NCBI GenBank assembly: GCA_044360285.1
Contig: JBIKKP010000002.1
Coordinates: 1 to 63,210, forward strand
Origin: UBA2645 sp044360285
GTDB taxonomy: Bacteria; Pseudomonadota; Alphaproteobacteria; Rickettsiales; UBA1997
Direction of reading: 5' to 3'
DNA length: 63,210 bases
A program made the position numbers and the translations under genes. Of the stretch, positions 34,580 through 42,359 are shown in pieces (positions within the stretch are counted from its first letter, which is position 1; the number at the start of each line of letters is the position of its first letter). Below the pieces are notes generated by a model, which saw nothing but the letters and a program-made list of their open reading frames with translations, was not told the DNA's origin and made no database searches.

Positions 34580-35059
34580 ATGTTTAACGAAAAATTTTGG
34601 CTTGCCCTCGCCTTTTTAACTTTCACTGCCCTTATCATCAAATTCGTTTGGCCTTTGATTGCCAAGGCTTTGGATGCTAAATCAAAAAAGATCGCGGAAG
34701 AAATTCTAGCGGCAAAAGAACTGCGCCAAAAAGCAGAAAAATTCTTAGCTGACGCAGAAAAATATCATACTGATTCAGTGCAATTTGCAGAAAAATTACT
34801 TAAAGATGCGGCGGCAGAAACGAAAAAATTTGCCGAAGAATCTAAACATCTTTTGGAAGTAGAACTTGCTAAAAAAACCACTGCTGCAATGGCTCGCATC
34901 AAGCTTGAAGAAGAAAGTGCAATTCGCGAATTAAAGACAAAAATCGTTGCCTCAACTTTCAAAAATCTTGAAGAAAATTTAAGCAAAGAAATCAGCGAAA
35001 CGCAGCACGAAAAAATTAACCAACAGGCCAGCGAAGATCTGTTAAAAGCTCTCAGCTAA
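34580..35059 (+). CDS. atpF: ATP synthase F0 subunit b
   Basis: The second peripheral stalk chain, 159 residues. An N-terminal membrane helix (FWLALAFLTFTALIIKFVWP) leads to a Lys/Glu/Ala-rich coiled coil. A clear Shine-Dalgarno (AGGAG) six bases before the ATG fixes the start. pheT follows 4 bases after its stop, so the F0 operon appears to run on into a tRNA synthetase gene. Confidence 0.92.
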   Translation: MFNEKFWLALAFLTFTALIIKFVWPLIAKALDAKSKKIAEEILAAKELRQKAEKFLADAEKYHTDSVQFAEKLLKDAAAETKKFAEESKHLLEVELAKKTTAAMARIKLEEESAIRELKTKIVASTFKNLEENLSKEISETQHEKINQQASEDLLKALS

Positions 35060-35063
35060 TTGC

Positions 35064-37427
35064 ATGAAACTTACTCTATCTTGGCTCAAAGAGTATCTTC
35101 ACACCGACGCATCTCTTGAAAAAATTTGCAAAACCCTAACCAGAATCGGTTTAGAAGTTGAGTCAGTTGAAGATAAGGCACAGAGCCTGGCGCCTTTTTA
35201 TGTTGCACAAATCATTGAAGCAAAGCCGCACGAAAATTCTACCAAGCTGCAAATCTGCAGCGTTCAAACTACAGAACCAAATCCAATTCAAGTAATTTGT
35301 GGCGCAGCAAATGCGCGAAGTGGACTAAAAGTTGCCTTCGCACCAATTGGTTCAACAATTCCTGCAAATGGGCTAGTAATCAAAAAAGCAAAAATCGCCG
35401 GCGTTGAAAGCAGTGGAATGCTTTGCTCAGCTCGTGAACTTGGCCTTGGCAATGAAGATGCGGGCATCATCGAAATTGATGAAAAATGGCAAATTGGTGC
35501 AAAAATCAGCGAGGTTTTTTCACAAAATGACGCAATAATTGAAATCAATGTCACCCCAAATCGCGGCGATTGCTTGGGAATTTACAACATTGCCCGCGAC
35601 CTTGCTGCAGCTGGCCTTGGAACACTGAACCATCCACAAATTGCTAAAACAAAATCGCAATTTGCGCTGCCAATTTCGCTAAAAAACGAAGCACCAGAAA
35701 TCTGCAGCCGCGCCGCTTTTCGCTACATCAAAAATGTTAAAAATTGTGAATCACCAAAATGGCTGAAAGACCAGCTAAGCGCACTTGGCATGAATTCAAT
35801 TTCAGCAATTGTTGACGTCACAAATTATGTCATGCTTGCTTTCAATCGCCCGATGCATGCTTACGACGCCAGCAAAATCAACGGTGCACTGACAATTCGT
35901 TTGGCAAAAAATGATGAAAAATTCATCTCACTAAAAAATGACGAGTTCACTTTAGATGAAAAAGTTTTGGTAATTGCTGACGACAAAAAGGCGCTAGGAA
36001 TTGCCGGAATCATTGGCTCAAACAATTCTGGTTGCGATGCACAAACTTCAGAAATTTTACTCGAAGCAGCCTTTTTTGATGCAGAAAATATCGCTAGGAC
36101 CGGCCGTAAATTATCAATTTTATCTGACGCCAGACATCGCTTTGAGCGCGGCGTTGACGCAAATAGCTGCGAACTTGGCATTGATCTGGCAACTAAACTA
36201 ATTATTGAGATTTGCGGCGGCGAAGTAAGTGAAGTCGATGTTCTTGGTAAAGCAGAAACGGCAAAAAAAATTAAATTCAATCTCGATAAAATTAAAAAAC
36301 TAACTGGCGTTGAAGTTGCGCCAACACAAGCTGCAGAGATTTTAGAAAAACTTGGATTTTTGCTGCAAAAACAAATTGATGGAAAATTAATTGTCGAAGT
36401 TCCGTCGCATCGCCACGATATTTTTGCCAGTGAAGATTTGGTTGAAGAAGTAGTTAGAATTTTTGGTTACGACAAAATTGGTAAAACGCCGCTGCCAATT
36501 TTTGCGGAAAAAAAAGAAACCAACATTTTGCACAAAGTCAGAACCAACCTGGCTTCTCAAGGTTTTATTGAAACAATTTCTTGGTCTTTTGTTGATGAAA
36601 ATTTGGTCGAAATTTTTGACGAAAAAAATCCAAAACTCACTTTAGCTAATCCCATTTCATCTGAACTAAACCATATGCGCCCTAGTCTGGCAATTGGTTT
36701 GCTTGAGTCTTACAAAAAGAATGTTGCCCGAAATTTCAGCAATTTATCGCTTTTTGAAATTGGTAACGTGTTTGTGCAAGATGCGCAAAAGCTAGTAATT
36801 TCAGGCCTTCGCGCTGGAAAAAACAAAGAAGAAAATCATTATGGCGATGCCAGAAATTTTGATATTTTTGACGTCAAAAAAGATTTTTCTGAAGTAATTG
36901 AAACTTTCGGCCTGCGTTTTGAAAGCCTGCAGCTTAGCACTGCAAACGCGCCAAGATATTACCATCCACACCGTTTTGCTGAGCTGAGACTTGGAAAAAA
37001 CTTGGTTGGATTTTTTGGCGAAGTTCACCCAGCAATTGCCAAAAAATTTGATCTAAAAAATCGCGTAAATCTTTTTGAAATTTTTGTTGATGCCCTGCCA
37101 AACCAACAGAAATCTGGCGCTAGAAAGGCTTACATCCAAAATGATTTGCAGCTTGTTGAACGCGATTTCGCTTTTGTTGTTGATAAAACTCAAGCTGTTG
37201 GTGACATCATAAAAACCATCGCAAACACTGACAAACAACTGATCAAAGAGGTTTCAATTTTTGATATTTTCAACGGAAAAAATCTTGAAGAAGGCAAAAA
37301 ATCTATCGCTTTCAAAGTGCTGATTCAGCCAATTGAGAAGACTCTAACTTCTGATGAAATTGAAGCGATTTCTAAAAAAATTATCGATGCTGTAAGCAAC
37401 GTCCACAAAGCTTCGCTGCGTTCTTAG
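35064..37427 (+). CDS. pheT: Phenylalanine--tRNA ligase beta subunit
   Basis: The beta chain of (alpha-beta)2 phenylalanyl-tRNA synthetase. The 787 residues hold the usual domains in order: the N-terminal segment MKLTLSWLKEYL, the EMAP-like tRNA-binding domain (about 40-150, with AKPHENSTKLQICSV), and the B3/B4 editing domain (about 205-375, with VDVTNYVMLAFNRPMHAYDA). B5 (VPSHRHDIFASEDLVEEVVR), the catalytic-like module and a C-terminal FDX-ACB domain (QNDLQLVERDFAFVVD and on) follow. The partner pheS is not in this window, which is unusual since pheST are often adjacent. Close spacing to atpF suggests co-transcription. Confidence 0.96.
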   Translation: MKLTLSWLKEYLHTDASLEKICKTLTRIGLEVESVEDKAQSLAPFYVAQIIEAKPHENSTKLQICSVQTTEPNPIQVICGAANARSGLKVAFAPIGSTIPANGLVIKKAKIAGVESSGMLCSARELGLGNEDAGIIEIDEKWQIGAKISEVFSQNDAIIEINVTPNRGDCLGIYNIARDLAAAGLGTLNHPQIAKTKSQFALPISLKNEAPEICSRAAFRYIKNVKNCESPKWLKDQLSALGMNSISAIVDVTNYVMLAFNRPMHAYDASKINGALTIRLAKNDEKFISLKNDEFTLDEKVLVIADDKKALGIAGIIGSNNSGCDAQTSEILLEAAFFDAENIARTGRKLSILSDARHRFERGVDANSCELGIDLATKLIIEICGGEVSEVDVLGKAETAKKIKFNLDKIKKLTGVEVAPTQAAEILEKLGFLLQKQIDGKLIVEVPSHRHDIFASEDLVEEVVRIFGYDKIGKTPLPIFAEKKETNILHKVRTNLASQGFIETISWSFVDENLVEIFDEKNPKLTLANPISSELNHMRPSLAIGLLESYKKNVARNFSNLSLFEIGNVFVQDAQKLVISGLRAGKNKEENHYGDARNFDIFDVKKDFSEVIETFGLRFESLQLSTANAPRYYHPHRFAELRLGKNLVGFFGEVHPAIAKKFDLKNRVNLFEIFVDALPNQQKSGARKAYIQNDLQLVERDFAFVVDKTQAVGDIIKTIANTDKQLIKEVSIFDIFNGKNLEEGKKSIAFKVLIQPIEKTLTSDEIEAISKKIIDAVSNVHKASLRS

Positions 37428-37430
37428 TAA

Positions 37431-38363
37431 CTATTTACGCACTTTGCGTGGCAAGGCAAAAAAGGTGTTTTCGTCAACGCCGTTCATATCAACGACTTGC
37501 AAGGTTGGGCCAGAAATTTTACGGATTTTTTCAATCACTTCCTGCACCAAAACTTCCGGAGCAGATGCGCCAGCGGTCAAGCCGATGTTTTCCACACCAT
37601 TAAACCAATTTTCGTTTAAATCTTGCGCCCCGTTGATGAGATAAGATGGCAAGCCTGACTCTTCGCCAAGGTCGCGCAAGCGATTGGAATTCGAGCTATT
37701 TTGCGCACCAATCACCAATAACATATCAACCATTTTTGACAAGGCGCGCACTGCATCTTGGCGGTTTTGCGTTGCATAACAAATGTCCTTAGTTGCCAGC
37801 CCCTGCTGCATTTGCGGGAATCTTTTTTCAAGAATTTCGGCAATTTTTTTTGTGTCATCAACGCTTAAAGTTGTCTGCGTCACGTAAGCAATTTTTTCTG
37901 GATTTTGCACTTCAACATTTCGTGCATCTTCTTCGCTGGTCACTAAAATTACCTGCTTCTTCACGCGACCGCTGGTGCCTTCAACTTCTGGATGGCCGCG
38001 GTGGCCAATGAGGATGATTTCGTAATCTTCCTCCTCATATTTTTTTGCTTCGCGATGAACTTTGCTAACCAGCGGACAAGTGGCGTCAATTACGTCTAAT
38101 CCACGCACTGCAGCATCTTCTTCTACTTTATCGGAAACGCCGTGAGCAGAAAAAATTGTGATCGCACCTGGCGGAATTTGATCAACTTCACTCACGAAAA
38201 CCGCGCCTTTTTTACGCAGGGATTCAACAACGAACTTATTATGCACGATCTCGTGGCGCACGTAAACTGGCGGCCCAAACTTGGTTAAAGCTCTTTCAAC
38301 TGTTTCAATTGCTCTGGTGACCCCAGCGCAAAATCCACGCGGCTTAGCAAGGATAATTTTCAT
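37431..38363 (-). CDS. ispH: 4-hydroxy-3-methylbut-2-enyl diphosphate reductase
   Basis: The last enzyme of the MEP isoprenoid pathway, an oxygen-sensitive iron-sulfur protein making IPP and DMAPP. At 310 residues it has the three cluster cysteines in PRGFCAGVTRAIE, DATCPLVSKVH and KDICYATQNRQ, plus the His-containing VRHEIVHNKFVV and IGHRGHPEVEGT. SSNSNRL and the C-terminal ASAPEVLVQEVI are also typical. It is convergent with pheT, with three bases between stops. Keeping ispH implies isoprenoid synthesis by the MEP route. Confidence 0.96.
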   Translation of the reverse strand: MKIILAKPRGFCAGVTRAIETVERALTKFGPPVYVRHEIVHNKFVVESLRKKGAVFVSEVDQIPPGAITIFSAHGVSDKVEEDAAVRGLDVIDATCPLVSKVHREAKKYEEEDYEIILIGHRGHPEVEGTSGRVKKQVILVTSEEDARNVEVQNPEKIAYVTQTTLSVDDTKKIAEILEKRFPQMQQGLATKDICYATQNRQDAVRALSKMVDMLLVIGAQNSSNSNRLRDLGEESGLPSYLINGAQDLNENWFNGVENIGLTAGASAPEVLVQEVIEKIRKISGPTLQVVDMNGVDENTFFALPRKVRK

Positions 38364-38382
38364 TTTACCGTCAAAAAATTAC

Positions 38383-38419
38383 GAAAAAAAACTGCGCCAA
38401 ATGTCTATTGGCGCAGTTT
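38383..38419 (-). terminator. Terminator after the HPt gene
   Basis: On the minus strand AAACTGCGCCAA pairs with TTGGCGCAGTTT across a 7-base loop and continues into a run of eight T. It lies 31 bases beyond the HPt stop and just before ispH, so it separates the signalling block from ispH. Confidence 0.9.
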
Positions 38420-38449
38420 GAAACTGAAATTAAAAATGGCTTACGGATT

Positions 38450-38794
38450 TTACTTATCCAGCAGGTCTTCGTTGAAAAATTCTAAAACCAGGCGGAATTC
38501 TTCTTTAACTTTCGTTAGCATTTCTTGCTTTTTTGGGGCGGTTTCTTCTGGGTTTTTTTGTGCATGCTCTAGAGCCTCGGCCAATTTGAAGGCGCCAATT
38601 GAAGCTGAAGCACCTTTAAATGCGTGTGCCGCCATATACCAAGAGTTGTTGTCGCCGCTTTTTACCGCTTCTTCCATTTTAACCATATTGCGGTAAGCAT
38701 TTTCAGAAAAAATTCCGAATAACTCTTTTTCAAATCCGATATCATTCTCGATAATGCTTCTCAGAAATTCGGTATCTACTGCTTTATTACTCAT
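38450..38794 (-). CDS. Histidine phosphotransfer (HPt) domain protein
   Basis: A 114-residue stand-alone HPt module that relays phosphate between a receiver and a further response regulator. The core is WYMAAHAFKGASASIGAFKL, with the phospho-acceptor His57 and the usual Lys, Gly and Ser-x-x-x-Gly after it. The whole chain is a helical bundle without a membrane segment. The hybrid kinase at 42360 has receiver domains but no HPt of its own, so this protein is its natural partner. The output regulator is not in the window. It lies 13 bases after the YfiR-like gene and ends at a strong terminator. Confidence 0.88.
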   Translation of the reverse strand: MSNKAVDTEFLRSIIENDIGFEKELFGIFSENAYRNMVKMEEAVKSGDNNSWYMAAHAFKGASASIGAFKLAEALEHAQKNPEETAPKKQEMLTKVKEEFRLVLEFFNEDLLDK

Positions 38795-38807
38795 GTTAAA
38801 TTTATGT

Positions 38808-39326
38808 TTAGTTAACGACTAGACTTGTAGCTAGAGGGCTGAGCCTCACGCCTGATTCTTTGAACATTTTTTGGTTCAAAGTCAATTCAAAATTTCTTCT
38901 TCCCATCTGAATTTGAACAATTCCACCAGATTCTGCGAAGCCTTCAAAGATGCCAATGGTAAGGACTTTCGCCTTATTAAATTTTAATACATCTACCCAA
39001 ACAGTTTTTTTGTTTCCAACGGCAACGTAAATCGCACTACAGATTTTATATTGGTCAGGAGAGGTATTTAGATCGATATAGTTTTTTTCACGCGAAAGAA
39101 TTTTCGAAATTTCATCTTTACCGATAGCGCAAACAGCAGTATGGCCAGAGGGAAATTGTGAACCGCGGATCATTTCTTTTATGAAAGAACCAAAGGCCAT
39201 TGCCTCCTCTGCCTCAATTACATCAGCTTTTGACGCAAAAGAGAAAAAGAGCAAGGCGAGGACTGCGTAATTGGCAGTAAAGCGGGCTAGGTCGCGTGCG
39301 ATTTGTGGTATCATCAGTTTTAACAT
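38808..39326 (-). CDS. YfiR family (DUF4154) periplasmic protein
   Basis: A 172-residue secreted protein with a signal segment (YAVLALLFFSFASKADVIEA). The C-terminal half, KAKVLTIGIFEGFAESGGIV followed by NFELTLNQKMFKESGVRLSP, matches the YfiR/DUF4154 pattern. Pseudomonas YfiR is a periplasmic repressor that controls an inner-membrane signalling protein. Genes of this family are often found next to a TonB receptor and a sensor kinase, as here: the TonB receptor gene ends 21 bases upstream. Two cysteines (in TAVCAIGKDE and YKICSAIY) could form the disulfide known in the family. The target is probably the kinase at 42360, by inference. Confidence 0.8.
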   Translation of the reverse strand: MLKLMIPQIARDLARFTANYAVLALLFFSFASKADVIEAEEAMAFGSFIKEMIRGSQFPSGHTAVCAIGKDEISKILSREKNYIDLNTSPDQYKICSAIYVAVGNKKTVWVDVLKFNKAKVLTIGIFEGFAESGGIVQIQMGRRNFELTLNQKMFKESGVRLSPLATSLVVN

Positions 39327-39347
39327 TCTTCTTCGAAAGACTGCTTA

Positions 39348-41321
39348 CTAATATTGCCAAACCATCTTCACGTAGAATGTACGGCCGATCATGGTTTGGT
39401 TATTATAGAGAGCCCTTTTGAATTCAGTGTGAACCTGGTTGAAAAGGTTTTGTACACCAACACTGAGATCAAGGTTTTTAGTAGCGAGATAGCCAAGTCT
39501 TGTATCAAATCTGACATAAGATGGAATACCTTTGCCTTGGTTGGTGATGCCTTTGTTTAAGCCACTTACGTAATAAAGGATGTTGTCAAACTCGAGTTTT
39601 GGCGTGATATTATAGAATGATTTCAACTTAAACTGATCATGCGGAGATTGACCTTCTGCATTCTCTAGGTTGTCACTTGCAGAAAGAACAGAGCGATTAT
39701 CAAGCGATTGGTCGCCAACACGAAGATCAATTTGCAAATGATCATAGTTTGCTTCCAATTTCCAATTATCTGCTGCTTGCCATTTTCCAGTAATTTCAAA
39801 TCCATAAGATTCGCCATGACCTTGGTTAGAGGCAACTGGAGGATTTATGCCGGTTGCTTCGAAGGTGCGTAGCTTGGAATAATCATTATAGAAAGCGGTT
39901 GCATCAATCAAAGTTTTTGTCGTTGGTTTAATTTTATAACCAACTTCGTAAGCAATTAGCTGCTCAATTCCATAATTTGGGCTGCCTTGATTAATCACTA
40001 ATGCACTATTTTCGTTACGAATTGTCACGTCGCTTTCGCCTCTGGTTGGCGTTCTAACCGCTCTAGAAACTGAAGCCCAAAGTGTTTGGTTGCGTGCTGG
40101 ATAAAAAGCTAAACGAGCATTTGGCTGATATTCAAAGCCAGTAAATTCGTTTTTCTCGAATTTTGAACCAACAGTGAGATAAAGTTTATCAGCAACTAAA
40201 CCGATTTTATCTTGAATGAAAGCGGTAAAAAGTTGGTCATTACGTTTTTCATTTGAGTAATGCAGAGGGATAATTCCATTAACGTCACTTTCAGTCATTT
40301 TATCTTGAATCTGCCTATAACCCAAACCCCAAATAAATTGGTTTTCGCGAGAGAAGTTGTAAAAATGCTGGAAGTCTAAATCCAAAGTGCGCGCACTTCT
40401 TCCTAAAACCGGAATTTTGAACTGATCATAATCAAGATAGCTGTTCAAAATGAAGTTAGATTTATTGGAAAGTTTTTTATTCCAATTGACCATGAAATTA
40501 CCGCCGCGCGATTCTTTGTCATTCTTGCTTGGGTTGTTGAGATTGGCGAAATAATTTTCTGCAGTGCCACTAAAAACATCACCATGAACCGAAATTGTGT
40601 TGTCGGTAATTGAGCTCACATCATATCTGAAGCCCGCTCTATCTTGCCTGATGCCATCATCATTTCCCGCCCTTGTTGTGACGCGATCTAAACCATCACG
40701 CACTGCTTTTTTGGCATAAAATCTGTAAGAATCGTGATCTTTGGTTTCACCACCATATCGAACTTCAGTGATTGATTTATCTTGATCGCCCAAAATTTGT
40801 GAAGCGTAAAAACCTTGGGTTTGCGCTGCACTTTTAGTAATGATGTTGATCACACCATTTACCGCATTAGCACCCCATATTGTTCCACCTGGTCCACGCA
40901 CAACTTCAATACGATCAATATCTTCAATTACATAGTCTTGAACATCCCAGACCACACCAGAAAACAAGTTGGTGTAAACCGTTCTACCATCAATCATCAC
41001 CAATAATTTATTGGCAAATTGGCGATTAAAACCACGCGAAGTAATTGCCCATTTATTACCATCCATTCGAGCAACTTGAATTCCTGGAACAAGTCTTAAA
41101 GCTTCTGGAATAGAGGTTGCACCAGATCTTCTGATGTCTTCTGAAGAAAGAACATAAGTTGCAGAAGGAGCGTCAAAGGCGTTCTCTTTCTTTTTTGATA
41201 ATGAAAAAACTTCGGGATTAAAAAATGTTCCGCCTGACGACTTTTTATCCTCTTCGGCTTTAGCTATGTTACTAAAGCAAAGAAGCGAAGCCAGTGCAAT
41301 TGCGGTCCCGAGTTTTTTCAT
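39348..41321 (-). CDS. TonB-dependent outer-membrane receptor
   Basis: A 657-residue ligand-gated channel. The signal peptide (LGTAIALASLLCFSNIAKA) is followed by a plug at about 50-165 (SATYVLSSEDIRRSGATSIP, EALRLVPGIQVARMDGNKWA, RIEVVRGPGGTIWGANAVNG, VINIITK). A 22-strand barrel ends RTFYVKMVWQY. A canonical TonB box is not obvious. The substrate is unknown. Receptors of this compact type next to YfiR-like proteins are often annotated as iron or vitamin transporters without proof. It is downstream of the LuxI-like gene by 15 bases and upstream of the YfiR-like gene, in one minus-strand unit. Confidence 0.92.
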   Translation of the reverse strand: MKKLGTAIALASLLCFSNIAKAEEDKKSSGGTFFNPEVFSLSKKKENAFDAPSATYVLSSEDIRRSGATSIPEALRLVPGIQVARMDGNKWAITSRGFNRQFANKLLVMIDGRTVYTNLFSGVVWDVQDYVIEDIDRIEVVRGPGGTIWGANAVNGVINIITKSAAQTQGFYASQILGDQDKSITEVRYGGETKDHDSYRFYAKKAVRDGLDRVTTRAGNDDGIRQDRAGFRYDVSSITDNTISVHGDVFSGTAENYFANLNNPSKNDKESRGGNFMVNWNKKLSNKSNFILNSYLDYDQFKIPVLGRSARTLDLDFQHFYNFSRENQFIWGLGYRQIQDKMTESDVNGIIPLHYSNEKRNDQLFTAFIQDKIGLVADKLYLTVGSKFEKNEFTGFEYQPNARLAFYPARNQTLWASVSRAVRTPTRGESDVTIRNENSALVINQGSPNYGIEQLIAYEVGYKIKPTTKTLIDATAFYNDYSKLRTFEATGINPPVASNQGHGESYGFEITGKWQAADNWKLEANYDHLQIDLRVGDQSLDNRSVLSASDNLENAEGQSPHDQFKLKSFYNITPKLEFDNILYYVSGLNKGITNQGKGIPSYVRFDTRLGYLATKNLDLSVGVQNLFNQVHTEFKRALYNNQTMIGRTFYVKMVWQY

Positions 41322-41336
41322 AGGATTTTTCTATTA

Positions 41337-42098
41337 TTAATTAACCAATTTCATATACATCGGAAACATCTTAGCAAAATTGTAAGTCGACTTCTTACAC
41401 CAAAGTCGATTCATCACAATTTCGATTTGATATCCGAAACTATTGAAAATTCTTCTGTAATCTCTACAGGTGACAACCATTGCTACGCCGCATAAATAAT
41501 CACACGAAAGCACTTTAGCTTTTCTTAAAGCATGCCAAAAAAGCTCACCAGAAACTTTGCCGTTTCTTTCACCTTTCGCAACAACGACTGCTGAAATTTC
41601 AAAAAAAGTTAGGTTCTCTCTGCTGTCATATTTCGCGATGATTGGAGCATAAACATATTCGCTTCCAGGAATTTCATTTGAGAGATGATCGCATTCGTTT
41701 GAAATCATCGCTCTTACGCCACCAACAACTTTTCCGTTTTTTACAGCAACAATGATGCGACCTTGTTTATCATATTCGCATTCAGCGCCATCATATTCCG
41801 CCCAGCCATTCTCGTTGCGATAGGCATCATGGCGAAGCTCGTAATATTGACGAAGAAGTTCAGGATCTTTTGTTTCAAAAACCTCTAATGCTACTTCAGC
41901 TGATTCTTGTAAATGTTTTACATTTGCAACAATGCCATCGGCGACATTTTTGATTTGTTGCGCCGCTGTAGAAATGGCGACCAATTTTGCTGATTCGCTA
42001 AACTTGTCGATTATTTTATTTTTTTGTGACCCGTGCTGAGTTGTCGTTTCAACTGTTGCAAAGGCGTCTACAGACCTTAGTGGTATCGCTCTGTCCAT
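41337..42098 (-). CDS. LuxI/FeeM-like N-acyl transferase fold protein
   Basis: A 253-residue protein. After an N-terminal extension of about 75 residues, the region 82-215 follows the autoinducer-synthase pattern within the GNAT fold. It shows Arg89, Tyr93 and Trp99 in ELRHDAYRNENGW with LuxI spacing, Asp110 in ECEYDKQG, Arg129 in VVGGVRAM, and Glu167 in FFEISAVVVAKG. Positions matching a second Asp and the Arg after the Glu are not kept, so it may be an N-acyl amino acid synthase-like enzyme rather than a true acyl-homoserine-lactone synthase. A good Shine-Dalgarno (AGGAG) lies 7 bases before the ATG. It heads the unit with the TonB receptor, YfiR-like and HPt genes, and is divergent from the hybrid kinase. 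Confidence 0.65.
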   Translation of the reverse strand: MDRAIPLRSVDAFATVETTTQHGSQKNKIIDKFSESAKLVAISTAAQQIKNVADGIVANVKHLQESAEVALEVFETKDPELLRQYYELRHDAYRNENGWAEYDGAECEYDKQGRIIVAVKNGKVVGGVRAMISNECDHLSNEIPGSEYVYAPIIAKYDSRENLTFFEISAVVVAKGERNGKVSGELFWHALRKAKVLSCDYLCGVAMVVTCRDYRRIFNSFGYQIEIVMNRLWCKKSTYNFAKMFPMYMKLVN

Positions 42099-42359
42099 CT
42101 TATGGCTCCTAAAAAATTATTAAAAAAAATCCCAACTTCAGATCATTTTTGGTTAATCACTGAAATTTTGAGAGAAAACTTTGACAGGGCATTTAACGAT
42201 TTGAGATAAAGCAAAAATCTACTTGCGATTCCGCACAACCAAAAAAATTTAAGTCGTGCGCCGGCCAAAATTCAGCGCGAACCTTTGCAGCGAACCAACA
42301 AAAACAAGTTCGGCGATAGGCTTAAATAGACCAACCAGGGACTTTGTTTCAAAAAGAGA

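Noticed and set aside
42099..42359. Promoter or lux-box-like operator between the LuxI-like and kinase genes
   Set aside because: The 261-base divergent region surely holds promoters, but no convincing -35/-10 pair or 20-base dyad could be singled out by eye.
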